Assembly (NCBI RefSeq): GCF_000372725.1
Contig: NW_005194878.1
Location: forward strand, 305,691-369,690
Direction: 5' to 3'
From: Emiliania huxleyi CCMP1516
Taxonomy: Eukaryota > Haptophyta > Isochrysidales > Noelaerhabdaceae
DNA length: 64,000 nt
Shown: positions 1-10,345 of the stretch, piece after piece
Position numbering within the stretch: the first letter of the stretch is position 1
How the letters are laid out: every line of letters starts with the position of its first letter
Program-made: the position numbers and the translations under genes
Notes under the pieces: generated by a model
Told to the model about the DNA's origin: nothing
What the model saw: only the letters and a program-made list of their open reading frames with translations
Database searches by the model: none

Positions 1-161
1 CCCCCCCCCCCCCCTTTTTCGGGGGGGGGGTTTAAAAACAAATTTTTTTGGTTTTTGGGGGGGGGGGGGCAAATGGGGTTCCCTGGGTTCCGGAAATTGT
101 GGGGCCCCCCCCGCGGGGAGTTTGGGGAAAGGGGTTGGGGAAAAGGCCTTTCCCTGGGTGG
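1..161. other. homopolymer-rich, probably low-quality sequence
   Basis: This stretch is almost entirely runs of C, T and G of 5 to 15 bases with no codon structure. The same stretched-homopolymer look recurs at about 2040-2330, 12340-12440 and 47690-47960. I read it as poor sequence near a contig or read end, not as a biological feature. Confidence 0.5.
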
Positions 162-328
162 CAGCCCCAGCGGTGCTAAGGGGTGGCCAGCCCCAGCGGT
201 GCTAAGGGGTAGGCAGCCCCAGCGGTGCTAAGGGGTGGCAGCCCCAGCGGTGCTAAGGGGTGGCAGCCCCAGCGGTGCCAAGGGGTGGTAGCCCCAGCGG
301 TGCCAAGGGGTGGCAGCCCCAGCGGTGC
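162..328. repeat. 25-bp minisatellite, about seven copies
   Basis: Tandem copies of a roughly 25-bp unit containing CAGCCCCAGCGGTGC, starting near 162, 188, 214, 239, 263, 288 and 313. Units differ by single bases or a 1-bp indel. It lies in the 3' direction of the minus-strand gene at 535-1209 and probably sits in an intron or the 3' flank of that gene. Confidence 0.85.
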
Positions 329-534
329 AGCGTCGCTGGAGAGGGGTGGAGGAGAGGTGGGCACGCGCGTGGAGAGAGGGGTGGAGAGGTGCACAGATTG
401 TGGAGAGGGCCACACCGTGGGTTGGGCGCAGCGTGGCTGTCGGGCCTCCTGCAGCCGGCCCGCGCGGGTGTCGCGTGGGTCCGACGAGTATGAGCAACCC
501 CCCCCCCCCCCCCCCCAGAGAGCGAACACCGCAC

Positions 535-644
535 CTGCGACTCCTGCAGCGAGTCGAGGCCGCCGCCGACAGCCGCCAGACCTGCAGTCGTCTCGGCGAA
601 GAGGATGTCGGTCGCCGAGCGGCCGGGCGTCCCCTCGCCCTCGT

Positions 645-679
<35 letters not shown>

Positions 680-1209
680 TCCGCCACCTCGGAATAGGTG
701 GTCTCGGCGGTCGCCGACTTTGAGACGACGTCGCCCGCCGCCTGCGCCGTCTCTTCAAACTCGTCGCCGAGGCGCTGCGAGACGCCGTAGGCGACGGCGG
801 CGGGGACCGCGAAGGACACGCCGAGCAGGCCCAGGTTGGGTGCCGGAACCGCCGAAGACGCCGGCGCCAGCTCGGTCTGTGGCGGCGGCGGCGGCGGCGG
901 CACTGCCAGTGGCGGCGGTGGCGCGGGAACGGCGGCCGGGGCGACGGCGGGCGGCGCGGGCGCGCGACGGGGCGCGGACACGGTGCTGGCGCCCTCGTCC
1001 GCCAGCTCGATCTCGCCCACGGTCTCTCCAATCACGAAAGAACCGGCGGCGATGACAGCCGTGGAGAGCAGCCCGCGCCGGCCGTCGCTAGGGCTGTCGG
1101 AGCCGCCCATGACAACGGGAGTCGCGCGGCTGGCCGGCCGAGGGGCGGAAAGAGCCGGCCGTGCAGTGGTGTGAGCCCGCACTCCCGCGGAGGAGGTGAT
1201 CAAGATCAT
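535..1209 (-). CDS. hypothetical protein, first exon(s), possibly plastid-targeted
   Basis: I do not recognise the family. The frame opens at an ATG at 1209 (MILITSSAG) and stays open for 225 codons to a plausible GT donor at 534. The N-terminus is rich in Ala, Ser, Thr and Arg, like a transit peptide. It is followed by RR and a hydrophobic segment (LLSTAVIAAGSFVIG, about residues 48-62), a Pro/Ala-rich linker, a second hydrophobic stretch (LGLLGVSFAVPAAVAYG) and a poly-Ala run. A thylakoid or plastid membrane location is only an inference. Later exons were not found: past the donor lie a long poly-G tract and the 25-bp minisatellite. The gene is head-to-head with CNOT2, whose ATG is 238 bp away, so the two may share a promoter region. 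The open frame continues upstream of 1209, but that part is Arg-rich and low complexity. Confidence 0.5.
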
Positions 1210-1446
1210 GTCGAACCGTCGTAGCGGAGAGAGGGTGCGAGCACGATTCGCCTGTTCGAAGAAAAAGAATTCGTCGCGCGAAGAAAAAGAATTAAGCCGC
1301 AACGTGCGTTTGCGATTTTTATTTTCCCATCGACAGGCGCTTCGCAGCATCAGGGCGCGCGCTCCTGCTTCGCGGCTGTGCTCACGCCGCGCGCCCGGCC
1401 GCCCGCCCGCAGGTTCCGGCCGGCTGCGTCGGCGTGGCCAAACCCG

Positions 1447-4129
1447 ATGCAGTTCTTTCAGCAGCAGCAGCAGCAACAACAACGACAGCCGCCGCCGCAG
1501 CAGCCGCCGCCGCAGCAGCCGCCGCCGCCGCCTCAGCCAGGAAACCTTGGCGTCGCGCAGCGAGGCGGGCAGCAGCAGTTTGGGGCGCAGCAGTTTGCCT
1601 TTGGGGCGCTGCAGCAGCAGCAGCAGGGCGGCTGCTGCGGCGGGCCGCCCTCGTGCGGACCTCCTGCGGGGAGCTACAACCCGTCGGGGGAGCTGCTGGC
1701 GATGATCAAGCAGGTCGCACGTGCCTCCTCGGCCTCCCCCGCCCGCCTCCCCGCCCGTTGCATCCCCCGCCTCCCCTCCTCCCTCCCACGCGTTTCCTCC
1801 CTGCTCGCCCCCCTCCCTTTCCTAGAATTATTTTTTCCCTCTTCCCCTCCCCCTCTTTTTCCCCTCCTGTCCCTCCCCCCCTCTTTTCCTTTTCTTTCTC
1901 CTGATCTTTCCCTTTTCTACCCTCCCTTTTCCTCTCTCCCCCCTTTCCCTTTTCCTTTTTCCCCTCCCCCTCCTTTTCCCTTTCCCTTCTTCCACTTCCC
2001 CCTTCTCGTTTTTCTTTTCCTCCCCCTCCCCTCCCGACCCCCCCTTTGGGGCGGAGCCTCCCGGGGGGGGGAGCTTCACCCCCCTTTTGGGGGGAACTTC
2101 TCTGGGAGATGATAAAAGAAAGGGTCGCTAGGGGGTTTTTTGGGGGTTTTCCCGGGGGGGGCTTCCAGGCTGTGTTGAAATTCCACGGTTTCCCCTTTTT
2201 TCCCCCCAAAGGGTTTCTTATTTGTTTGACCCCCCTTTTTTTGACCGGGCCTCTTCCTTTCTTTTTGGGGCCCACTTTCTTGCTTTTCCCCCCCCCCCTT
2301 CCCTCCCCCCTCCCGACCCCCCCCCCCCCCCAACCTCCCAGGGGCAGGGGCTCGGCCTGCCGCCCGCAAACAAGGGCGCCGCCGGGCTGGGCATGCCCGG
2401 CGCTCCCGGCCTCGGACACCTCTCCTCGGGCATGGCAGGGCCGGGCATCGGCCTCGGCATGGGTCCGCCGCCAGAGCTCGCGAGCGCGATGGGGGGCACC
2501 GGCTTCGACATGTCCGACTTCCCCTCGCTCGGCGGCCGCCCCGCCGCCGCCAACCCCGCGCTGCAGCAGTTCCGCGCCGCGCCGCCGCCCGCGCAGTCCG
2601 AGTTTCGTGCCGTCGAAGAGGACTTCCCCGCGCTGGGTGGCGCGCCTGCCAAGCGGCCCGCCGCGGTGGGGAGCGGCGGCGCCGACTTCCCCCCGCTCGG
2701 CGGCGGGATGGGGGACGAGGCCGCGCAGAGCCACGCGCTCCGCCGGTGTGAACGGCGTCTCTTCACACCCCGCCGGCCGTGAACAGGCCGCGCAGAGCCA
2801 CGCGCTCGCGCGAGACTTTGGCGCGCCTCCGGGCGGAGAGCCGGCGAGCAGCGCGGGCAGCGCGACGGACCGGTTCGGGCTGAGGAGCATCCTGTCGGCG
2901 ATCCGGATGACGAAATCCGAGGCGCGCGTCCTGTTTTTCTTTTTTAGGTTTGGGCTGATGGGCATCCTGTCGGCGATCCGGATGACGGAGCCAGACCTCA
3001 ACACGCTCGCACTCGGCACCGACCTCACCTCTCTCGGCCTCAACCTCAACTCTGCCGACTCGCTCTACGCCACGTTCGCCTCGCCGTGGGCCGACGCGCG
3101 CGCGCAGCGCGCGCCCGAGGGCAAACCTGCAAGAAGAAGTACTGAGGGCGCGTCCGATTTCTTTTTTAGGCGCCCGCGCAGCGCGAGCCGGAGTTTACGC
3201 TGCCGCAGTGCTACTACATGCAGCCTCCGGCGCTGAAGACGGGCCACCCCTGCCTCGAAAGTCCCGGCTCGAGAGGGCGCGAGATTGCGCGAGATTACGC
3301 GAGGGTGCGCTGGGGTACAGGCCACTTCTCGAAGTTTCAGCTGGAGACCCTCTTCTACATCTTCTACAACATGCCGCGAGACACGCTGCAGGAGAGATCA
3401 GCCGAGATCGGTCGAGATCAGCCGAGATCAGCCGTGATCAGCCGAGATCAGTCGAGATCAGCCGAGATCAGCCGAGCTCAGCCTAGATCAGCCGAGCTCA
3501 GCCGAGCTCAGCCGAGCTCAGCCGAGATCAGCCGAGATCAGCCGAGCTCAGCCGAGATCAGCCGAGATCAGCCGAGATGCGAGGTCTGTCCCCTGTCGTT
3601 GGCCCGGCACTTCGGCTGCAACCCCTCGCCGCCCCCCCGCCACCGCTGCAGGCGTACGCTGCGACCGAGCTGTACAACCGCGACTGGAGGCACCCCCCCC
3701 CCAAGGGCGAATCAAGACATAGAGACACGCCGCCGGCCCGAAGGCAGGACGGCGCGGTCGCAATTCTGTGTTTAGGCACCGCCAGGACCCTCCACGAGTG
3801 GCGCAAGAAAAGAAATACCGGCAGGTCTCGATTTCTTTTTTTAGGTACCACAAGGACCTCACGCTCTGGTTCACGCGCGCCAGCCGGCAGGAGGGGGGCG
3901 GCGAGGCCGGCCAGAAGGGGCAGTACCTCGGTTTTGACATCCACGAGTGGCGCAAGAACAAGAAATACCGACTCCGGCGAGTTCTTCTTTTAGGCAGTAC
4001 ATCTACTTTGACATCCACGAGTGGCGCAAGAAGCTCTTCCACGGCGTGGGCGGCGGCGGCGCGGCGGGCGGCGAGGGCGCGGAGGGCGAGAGCGAGGAAG
4101 CGCCCCTGCCGAACCTCGGCGGGGACTGA
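1447..4129 (+). CDS. CNOT2: CCR4-NOT transcription complex subunit 2 (NOT2/CNOT2), multi-exon
   Basis: CNOT2 is a scaffold of the CCR4-NOT deadenylase complex; its C-terminal NOT box contacts CNOT1 and CNOT3. The first exon (1447-1713) encodes a Gln/Pro-rich start. The exon from 2342 carries the family motifs DMSDFPSLGG, VEEDFPALGG and DFPPLGG. The exon from 2948 reads FGLMGILSAIRMTEPDLNTL and SLGLNLNS, diagnostic of NOT2. Later exons give the NOT box: FSKFQLETLFYIFYN (3321-3391), YAATELYNRDWR (3652-3689), YHKDLTLWFTR (3845-3919) and QYIYFDIHEWRKKLFHG (3994 on), ending in an acidic tail and TGA at 4127-4129. Introns placed by frame and homology: 1714-2341, 2873-2947, 3096-3169 (GC-AG), 3243-3320 (GC-AG), 3392-3651, 3690-3844 (GC-AG) and 3920-3993 (GC-AG). 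The boundary around 2746-2786 is not resolved in frame. Most introns begin with a copy of the exon that follows them. Confidence 0.92.
2746..2786 (+). mobile_element. introner-like element (GTGAAC family) in CNOT2
   Basis: A 41-bp GT...AG segment, GTGTGAACGGCGTCTCTTCA ... GTGAACAG, flanked by two copies of GCCGCGCAGAGCCACGCGCT (from 2720 and from 2787). The same core occurs in the genes at 9.1, 44.1, 46.2, 57.3, 58.3, 60.0 and 62.9 kb, always in sense orientation. Using 2746 as donor and 2786 as acceptor does not keep the frame, so the true donor or acceptor may differ, or a sequence error may be present. Confidence 0.7.
2873..2947 (+). mobile_element. 75-bp intron made of an exon copy plus a pyrimidine-tailed cassette
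   Basis: Bases 2873-2912 are a 40-bp near copy of the downstream exon start 2948-2987 (both contain GGCATCCTGTCGGCGATCC or the AGCATCC variant). They are followed by a 35-bp cassette ending CTGTTTTTCTTTTTTAG. Splicing 2872 to 2948 restores DRFGLMGILSAIRMT exactly as expected for NOT2. The donor GT is the first two bases of the duplicated exon segment. Confidence 0.85.
3392..3651 (+). repeat. intron with GAGATCAGCC decamer array
   Basis: About 18 tandem 10-bp units, GAGATCAGCC with GAGCTCAGCC variants (3395-3577), sit between the coding segments DTLQ and AYAATELYNRDW. The intron ends in a CTGCAG acceptor at 3651. The same CTGCAG ends the upstream exon, so exon sequence is duplicated at both boundaries. 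A donor at 3392 would be GA; a GT exists at 3411 but would break the frame. Confidence 0.75.
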
Positions 4130-5589
4130 CGCCTGCCCTTGACCCATGGCTCCCGACGAGCGCCCTCCGTGCCGAGCGCCCAACGAAAAGCCCGCGCACA
4201 CGGCAACTGTCTGTGCCGGCTCTGGTCACCGTCTGTACACAGAGTCCAGGCCCCCTCCACCGTATAAAGGGCTGTGCACATTTGAGTTAAAGCTTAAAGG
4301 GCGGGGTATTCGCTGACATGTGACACAAAATACGGGGGCGGCCTGCTCTCCGGCCCGTGGCACCGGCCACCGCTGCGCGGCATGTTGTGCGAGTATATGG
4401 GACAAAAGCGTCGAAAATGTCCCAAAAAGCGTGTCTCGAGTTTGTTGCAGCTCCGCAGCCTGCGCGCGCTGCCGGGACGCACCGCTCGCGCGTTCGGCAC
4501 ACTCGGTGGACCCCACCGAGTGTGCCGAACCAACGGGAGTGAGTAGGCTCGACGCCGTACTCGAGATGGAGCTGCAGAAAGTACGCCGCCGAGCGTGCCA
4601 CCGACGGCGTCCCGGCGGCGGTGATGGAGTGTGAGACCTGAGGCTGCGGAGGTGACGCCTGAGGTACCGGCCCGTGCACAGCGACTCAGCCGGCGACCGC
4701 CACGGGCTCAGACGAGACTTGTCGACTCGTTCCGGCTCAGCTTCACCGTGGTCATCGGGCGTCTGTCGACGTCAGGACCACCCATACAGCTCGCGGGTTT
4801 GAGGTCGCAAGAGCCCAGATGGTGGCGTTTGGACATCCCAACCATCACACAAGATAGCCTGTAGGTGATGGCGGGACGGCGCAGTGTTTGTGGCACTCAG
4901 CAGTAGGCACCCGCGGCACGGCCCCGCTGTCGGCTCTCACGGGCTGCGGAACCGGCCCCAGAGGGAGCCGGTCCGGGCGAGTGTGGCAGCTCCTGCGCTA
5001 GTATGGGCACCCTCTATCATAGCACTACTGATCCTGGTCATTAGAGCTGCCAGGGATAGCGTCAGGAGCCGGTAGGAGTCAAAACCTCTCATATTTGAGA
5101 CATCGTGTCCCATATACTCGCACAACGAGCCGCGCGCTAGGAGAGGCGCAGTGCGAGAAACCGAGATCTCCGTGAATGTGCGAGAGCGACCGCCGTGCGC
5201 CGACCCCCCGCGAGCGCACCGACGGGTCCGTGCGGCCCGCCGGCCGGCCGGCGGCGGCGCCCCGCCTCGCTGCGCCCCGCCGCCACACCGCGCGAGCGCC
5301 CGCTGTGCGGCACGTCTCGACCCGACACCCCCGTGCGTCTCTATCAGTCTCTGGGTAAACGGTAAAGCCGTACCAGTCTCTCCCCCGCGCCCGGGGGGGT
5401 AAGCGTGTTTCGTCTGGTCGTTGGTAACAAGAGAGAGAGAGAGATAGACACCACTTGGACACGCGGGACATCGTTTCAAACCAAGCGGCGGTGAGCCGCC
5501 CGGGAGCGCGGGTTGGGCCCAGGGTGTGGGTCACACGAGCTGTGACTGGAGCGCTCGCGCGCCCTGTAGAGCGCCACACACACCAGCGG
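4130..5589. other. intergenic region, no gene recognised
   Basis: No convincing coding sequence on either strand; open frames are short and Arg/Ala-rich. One shared motif is present in inverted orientation: GTTGTGCGAGTATATGGGAC near 4384 and its reverse complement near 5108, about 0.7 kb apart. A short CCGAGTGTGCCGAAC palindrome occurs near 4490-4530. Confidence 0.4.
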
Positions 5590-5900
5590 TTAGATATCTA
5601 GCATTCGTCGTGTCGTACGTACACCACCTTCTTCGAGAGCTTCTCGATGTCCTTCTCGATCTGCGCCAGCTAATCGGCGGCGCGCAGCTGCTCCTGTTAG
5701 TCGACAAAGTTGTGCCCGAGCTCCTGCTGCACGACTGCGCGGCGGGGCGGAACCGTCCCCTCGCGGCTGAGAGGCGATGCGCCGGCACCGGGGCTGCAAC
5801 GCGGGGCCATTTTCAGGCCGTCCCGGGCAAGCTCAAAATCTAGTGTTTCATGACCTCGACATCCTGTGCTGCAATTTGACCTCAACCTCGCGGCCCGCTG
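5590..5900 (-). pseudogene. possible coiled-coil exon or remnant
   Basis: On the minus strand one frame reads LAQIEKDIEKLSKKVVYVRHDEC then stop (near 5598), which looks like a genuine coiled-coil C-terminus. Upstream in the same frame, VVQQELGHNFVD and QEQLRAAD are interrupted by TAA and TAG. Both stops sit in an AG|G or AG|C context (ACTAACAG, GATTAG) and could be intron ends in this intron-rich genome. No family is recognised. Confidence 0.25.
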
Positions 5901-7159
5901 CGCGGCTCTTTGAGCGCGAGAGGTGTCGTCTACGAGGCGGCGGCGAGCGCAGGCGGCGGCGGCGCGGCGGCGCGGCGGCGGAGCGCGGCGCAGACAACGG
6001 CAGCAATCTGCGGCAGACACGCACACACGCCTCCCTTGCACTATACCACTCACACCGCCGCCGCACTCTCGGGAGCGGGCGGCGGCGGCGGAGGAGAGGC
6101 TAGGCGGGTGACGACGCGGCGACGGCGCTGAGGGAGCGGCGACCGCGGGTCCGCGGCGCGACGGGAGGCGGCGCAGCTGCGGCGGCTACCGCCGACTCGG
6201 CTCGACAGCAGCTGATGGCTAAGCCTCCCCTCCCCTCCCCTCCTCCCCGCCCGCCCGCCCGACCCCGCCGCGCCCCCTGCCTCCCCTCGCCCGCGCACTG
6301 GCCACCGCCCTTCGCTCGTCTAGCGTATAGGTGCTCTCGAGGGGGGAGGGGAAGACGTAGGGCTGAGCTGGACTCGCCTTTCCTGAGGCCCCTCCACCTT
6401 CACTACTCTCGAGCGGGCGCCACTGCGTTAGCACGGCCGGAGGCCCCTCCCCGAAAGGCAAGTATTAGCCACACGAAACCGAGACCCCTCCCCACCGCCC
6501 CGACCCCCCCACCCCACTTGCTCCCCTCCCCCCCTCGGGAGGGCCGAACAGAGGCGCCCGTGGGGACCCCGCAATTCCCTTCCCCCCTCGGAGGGGGCCG
6601 GACGAGGCGTACCCCGAGGGCCCCGCTCTGTTCCTCGCATAGCGGCCACTCTTCGGATCGCTGGTCGAGCGACCCGGGGTGTGTGTAAATAGCTTCAAAG
6701 AAGTTCTATTAAGAAGGACCAAGCGCACCAGCGACACAAGGGACTGTTCTACTAATCAAAACCCGCCCTCAAACCAAGGCGCAAGGGTAAACCACAGGGC
6801 TGGGGGAATGCTGCGCTCCCACCCCCCCACGGCCGACCCCGCGAATTCATCGGGACGCGGGGGCTCTCTCGGGTCTCGGCTACGGACGGCCTACGCGCTA
6901 CGGGACCGGCCCCAGCTTCGGCTGAGCAGGGCTGAGGTAGATAGAGCCCGACAAGCTGCCGAGCCCGAAGGAGGTGGGCAGGTGGGGTGGTCCTCACCCC
7001 GGCGGCCCGCGCACGCACGCCGTCTGAGCCTAGCGCAGCGCGAACTCGCTCTGAGCCTAGCGCAGCGTGAGATTTGCGCAGCAACCCTTCCAGCGCAATG
7101 TTATCCCGCACACCGCATCGGCGCGCGCGTCGCGGGCATCTCGCCAGGGGCCAGCGCAG
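5901..7159. other. GC-rich region without a recognised gene
   Basis: Long open frames on both strands are Arg/Ala/Pro-rich and overlap each other, as expected from GC-rich noncoding DNA. Two direct copies of GAGCCTAGCGCAGCG (about 7026 and 7050) lie just upstream of the kelch gene. I see no conserved motif. Confidence 0.35.
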
Positions 7160-8233
7160 ATGTGCGCCATCATCGAGGCGCAGGCGGGCGCGAGCGACGC
7201 CGCGCTGCGCGTGGCGGAGGAGCACGCCGCTCGGCTCGTGGAGCAGCCCGAGTGGGTGCTCTCCGAGGTCCTCCTCTCGCCGGACCTCGCCCCGCACATC
7301 CTCGCCCAGCTGCCGACCACGGAGCACGCCGCCAAGGGGACGTGCCGCTCGTGGCGCCGCGGCTGGAAGGAGACGCTGAAGAAGCGCGAGAGGCCGCGCC
7401 TGCTCGTGATCGGCGGCGAAGACCGCGACGACGACCTTGTCAGCTCGATGGAGCGGTACGACCCGTCAACGAACGCGTGGGAGGAGGAGGCGGTGTCGCC
7501 GATGCCAACGGCACGTGAAAATGCCCGCATGGCGGTGACCGACGACAAGCTCTACGTGGCGGGCGGCGTGGACATGGAGGGCGCAACTTCCAACCTGGTG
7601 GAGCGGTACGACTTTGCTACGAATTCAAGTGAGGCTGTGGCGCCGCTGGCAGAGGCGCGGTATGATCTCGCTGTCGGAGTGCTCGACGGCAAGCTGTACG
7701 CTGTGGGCGGCTTCTGTGACGACGGCTTCCTCAGCTCCGTCGAGCGGTACGATCCCGCGACGAACGCGTGGGAGGCGGTGGCGCCGATGGCAGTGCTCGA
7801 CGGCAAGCTGTACGCTGTGGGCGGCTTGAACAACGACGACGGCTACCTCAGCTCGGTGGAGCGGCACGACCCGGCGTTGAACGCGTGGGAGGCGGTGGCG
7901 CCGATGGCGGTCGAGCGGTTTGCCCCCGCCGTGGCGGTGCTCGATGGCAAGCTGTACGCGGTGGGAGGCTCCAACGACGACGACGGCTGGCTCAGCTCGG
8001 TGGAGCGGTACGACCCTGCGTTGGATGCGTGGGAGGCGGCGGCGCCGATGGCAGAGGCGCGGGAGGCTCACGCCGTGGCGGCGCTCGACGGCAAGCTCTA
8101 TGTCGCAGGCGGAAAGGGTGCTGGTTTCAATCGCCTCAGCTCGGTCGCGCGGTACGACCCGGCAGTGGGCGCGTGGGGGGCGGTGGCTCCGATGGCGGCG
8201 GTGCGGAATAAGGCTTTCGCTGTCTTGATGTAG
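7160..8233 (+). CDS. kelch-repeat protein with F-box-like N-terminus
   Basis: The predicted 357-residue protein starts MCAIIEAQAG; TAG is at 8231-8233. Residues about 30-75 (WVLSEVLLSPDLAPHILAQL then CRSWRRGWKETLKKR) look like an F-box-type helical segment. This is followed by about six kelch blades, each with the pattern SSVERYDPxxNAWEAVAPM followed by DGKLYAVGG. Kelch blades form a beta-propeller for protein binding. F-box/kelch proteins usually select substrates for SCF ubiquitin ligases, but the F-box here is only suggested. The frame is intact without introns, unlike most genes in the window. One blade (about 7785-7800) lacks the usual alternating segment between AVAPMA and VLDGKLYAVGG, so a partial repeat has been lost. 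The blades are very similar in DNA, consistent with recent internal duplication. Confidence 0.85.
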   Translation: MCAIIEAQAGASDAALRVAEEHAARLVEQPEWVLSEVLLSPDLAPHILAQLPTTEHAAKGTCRSWRRGWKETLKKRERPRLLVIGGEDRDDDLVSSMERYDPSTNAWEEEAVSPMPTARENARMAVTDDKLYVAGGVDMEGATSNLVERYDFATNSSEAVAPLAEARYDLAVGVLDGKLYAVGGFCDDGFLSSVERYDPATNAWEAVAPMAVLDGKLYAVGGLNNDDGYLSSVERHDPALNAWEAVAPMAVERFAPAVAVLDGKLYAVGGSNDDDGWLSSVERYDPALDAWEAAAPMAEAREAHAVAALDGKLYVAGGKGAGFNRLSSVARYDPAVGAWGAVAPMAAVRNKAFAVLM

Positions 8234-8987
8234 TCGCCGTTGTGTGCGTGCTATAGTCGAAGCTCCCCACGGCGTGGAGAGTGTGTGCTGAAGTCCCTCG
8301 CCTGACACGCTGAGCGTGCGTGCCCCCGCCGCCTTTGAAAGAAAAAAATGCTGAGCGCGAAAAATCGGCACACCAATCTCCCTTCCTCTCTCTATCCTCT
8401 CTTGGAGCTCCAGAATCCACATACCCCCCTGCCCTGGGATCATGCGGTACAACTACAAGCTGAAGCTCTATTCCTGCTGGAACACGAGGCGCTCCTGCGC
8501 GTAGATCTCCGCCAGTGCCCATTGAAGGCCCCATTCTCTTCGCACGCTGCCCGAGAAGCTCCCCGATCGTGGGAGCTCGAGGCCGCAGCGCGCTCCTCGC
8601 TCCCTGCCGTCCGCCACTTCCCGGTCAGCGTCTGCCCCACGGCGGCTCTGCATAGGGCGGAAGTCGTCGCACGAGGCGTTGGCTCGCCGCTTGTGCCGGC
8701 CACAGGCGACGACCTGACGACGCGGGGATGCGGAGGCCTTCCACGCTGGCCATCTAGGAAACCAGTGCGCGGGTGGGCCCGCTCGAGAGGATAGCTCTCG
8801 AGGATAGCTCGAGGAGAGGTATGTGTCTCTCCCACGGGTGCGCAATCGTACAAAAGTGCGGGGCCGGGCTGAGATGCCTGTGCCGGCGAGAGCTTGTGCA
8901 GCACTAGCTGCTTGGCCTGTTGGTGGCGGTCGGCGTGACGAGAGGTGCAGCTTGAGCACTGTTCAAACTATAACCCTAATAATGTGC

Positions 8988-10101
8988 CTAATTACTCGCA
9001 GTTTTAAGTAATGTGAGTAGTGGGTTCCTAAGAGCGTGAGCAGAGGGCGCCAGGTTTACCTGGCGGCAGCGCTGCGCCAGCAGCTTCGTCTGCTGCTCGG
9101 GGCTCGGCCGTGGCCGGTTGAGGAGGTGCGGGTCGGTGCGGCTCGCCTGCTCACAGCTGGAGGCGTGAAGAGACGCCGTTCAGAGCATCCAAGCCGGCCT
9201 GCGGGCCGGTGCGGCTCGCAAACGGAAGGACGCCGAGGGCGCATGGCTGGACGAAGACGGGCAGGGCGCGGTGTAGCCCAGGATTTGGTGCACTAAAGAC
9301 GGGCCGGTGCTGCCTCCCCACCGACTTCCCCGCGGCCGAGGCGGCGGCCGAGGCGGTGGCCGAGGCGGCATCGGCGCCGCTGCCATTCGTCTGCCGCGAG
9401 CGGTAGTGCAGCAGCAGCGCCACCGTCAGGTCCTCCGCGTTTGGGACAGGGTGGAGCGCCTCCGCCCGCCGCACCACCTGCACCGCCGTGCCGCGAGAGA
9501 GGAGGTAGCCCGCGCCGTGCATGGTGAGTGGGAAGCGCCAGCCGCGGCGGCACTTTCGGTCGCGCAGCAGCCGGGGGAGCGCGAGCTGCCTGAGGACGGG
9601 CAGGTGCTCCTTGCCGGCGCAGCGCTGCGCGAGCGGCGAGCCTGCGTAGAGCGAGTCGCGCCTCCGCCGCGGCAGCCGCTCCAGCCAGCGCAGCACCCCG
9701 CCAACGCACACAAAGGAGTCGTCGTCTGTCTTGAGGAGATGCGAAAAGGATGGCGCCGCCGAGCCGAGCGCCCACGCGAAGCCGGCCAGCACCTTGAGCG
9801 ACAGGGAGGAGTAGCCCTCGCCGACATCTAGCACCACAGTGTCGTTGTGCGCAGTGGCGGTTCCACTTGAGTTGCCACCGCCAAGCACAAAGCGGACGGT
9901 GAAGAAGCCGCACGCCCGTCGATCGTGGGCCCACGCGTTCCGCAGCGCCGCGCGCTGCTCCGCTCCGCGCTCGGTGGGCCGAGAGAAGACGAGGATGAGC
10001 AGATGGATGGGGTTATCCGGAGAGGTCATCGTCGGTGCACTCGAGTTGTCCATCGGCGTGTTTTTTAGAGACGTGAATGCGCCGTTCACATAAACGCACA
10101 A
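8988..10101 (-). CDS. beta-1,3-galactosyltransferase-like protein (GT31), two or more exons
   Basis: GT31 enzymes transfer galactose or GlcNAc from UDP-sugar onto glycans in the Golgi. Visible motifs in order: HLLILVFSRPTERGAEQRAA then LRNAWA (donor-binding start), FVLGGG, KTDDDSFV (the metal-binding DDD), MHGAGYLLSRG, and NAEDLTVALLL (equivalent to the EDV motif). The main exon runs from 9220 upward. I place a 73-bp GC-AG intron at 9147-9219: GCGAGCCGCACCGGCCCGCA starts the intron and a near copy starts the last exon at 9146. Splicing keeps the frame and gives a 53-codon last exon ending in TAG at 8988-8990. The intron carries the GAACGGCGTCTCTTCAC introner core. The N-terminus is uncertain: no signal anchor is visible before residue 30, so the start at 10101 may be wrong or an upstream exon may exist. 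Confidence 0.82.
9147..9219 (-). mobile_element. introner-bearing GC-AG intron in the GT31 gene
   Basis: Read on the minus strand the intron is a 21-bp exon copy, then CTTGGATGCTCT, then the introner core GAACGGCGTCTCTTCACGCC and CCAGCTGTGAGCAG. The introner's own 5' GT is changed to CT, so its internal donor could not be used. The GC of the duplicated exon segment provides a donor in correct frame instead. Confidence 0.75.
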
Positions 10102-10345
10102 CCACAGTATTCTCGAGGTTCTCGAGGTGGATATCCTTTGGCAGCGTTGGGTAGCGAGAGAAGAAATACATAATATTCACATAAACGCACAAACCCGGGC
10201 CCGAAATCGCGCCGTTCACAGAAACGTCAGCGCCGCCTTGAGCAGGCGCACATCGCTTCCAGGGAGGGGGGCGCGCTTCTCTGCACGCCCCACTCCCCCC
10301 CCTAGCATGTGGTGAAGCCTCTGGGGGGGTCGGGACCCCCCCCTC

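Noticed and set aside
253..1482. Extension of the minus-strand frame beyond 535-1209 in both directions
   Set aside because: Beyond 1209 it is Arg-rich read-through of the CNOT2 promoter side; below 535 it enters poly-G and the 25-bp minisatellite.
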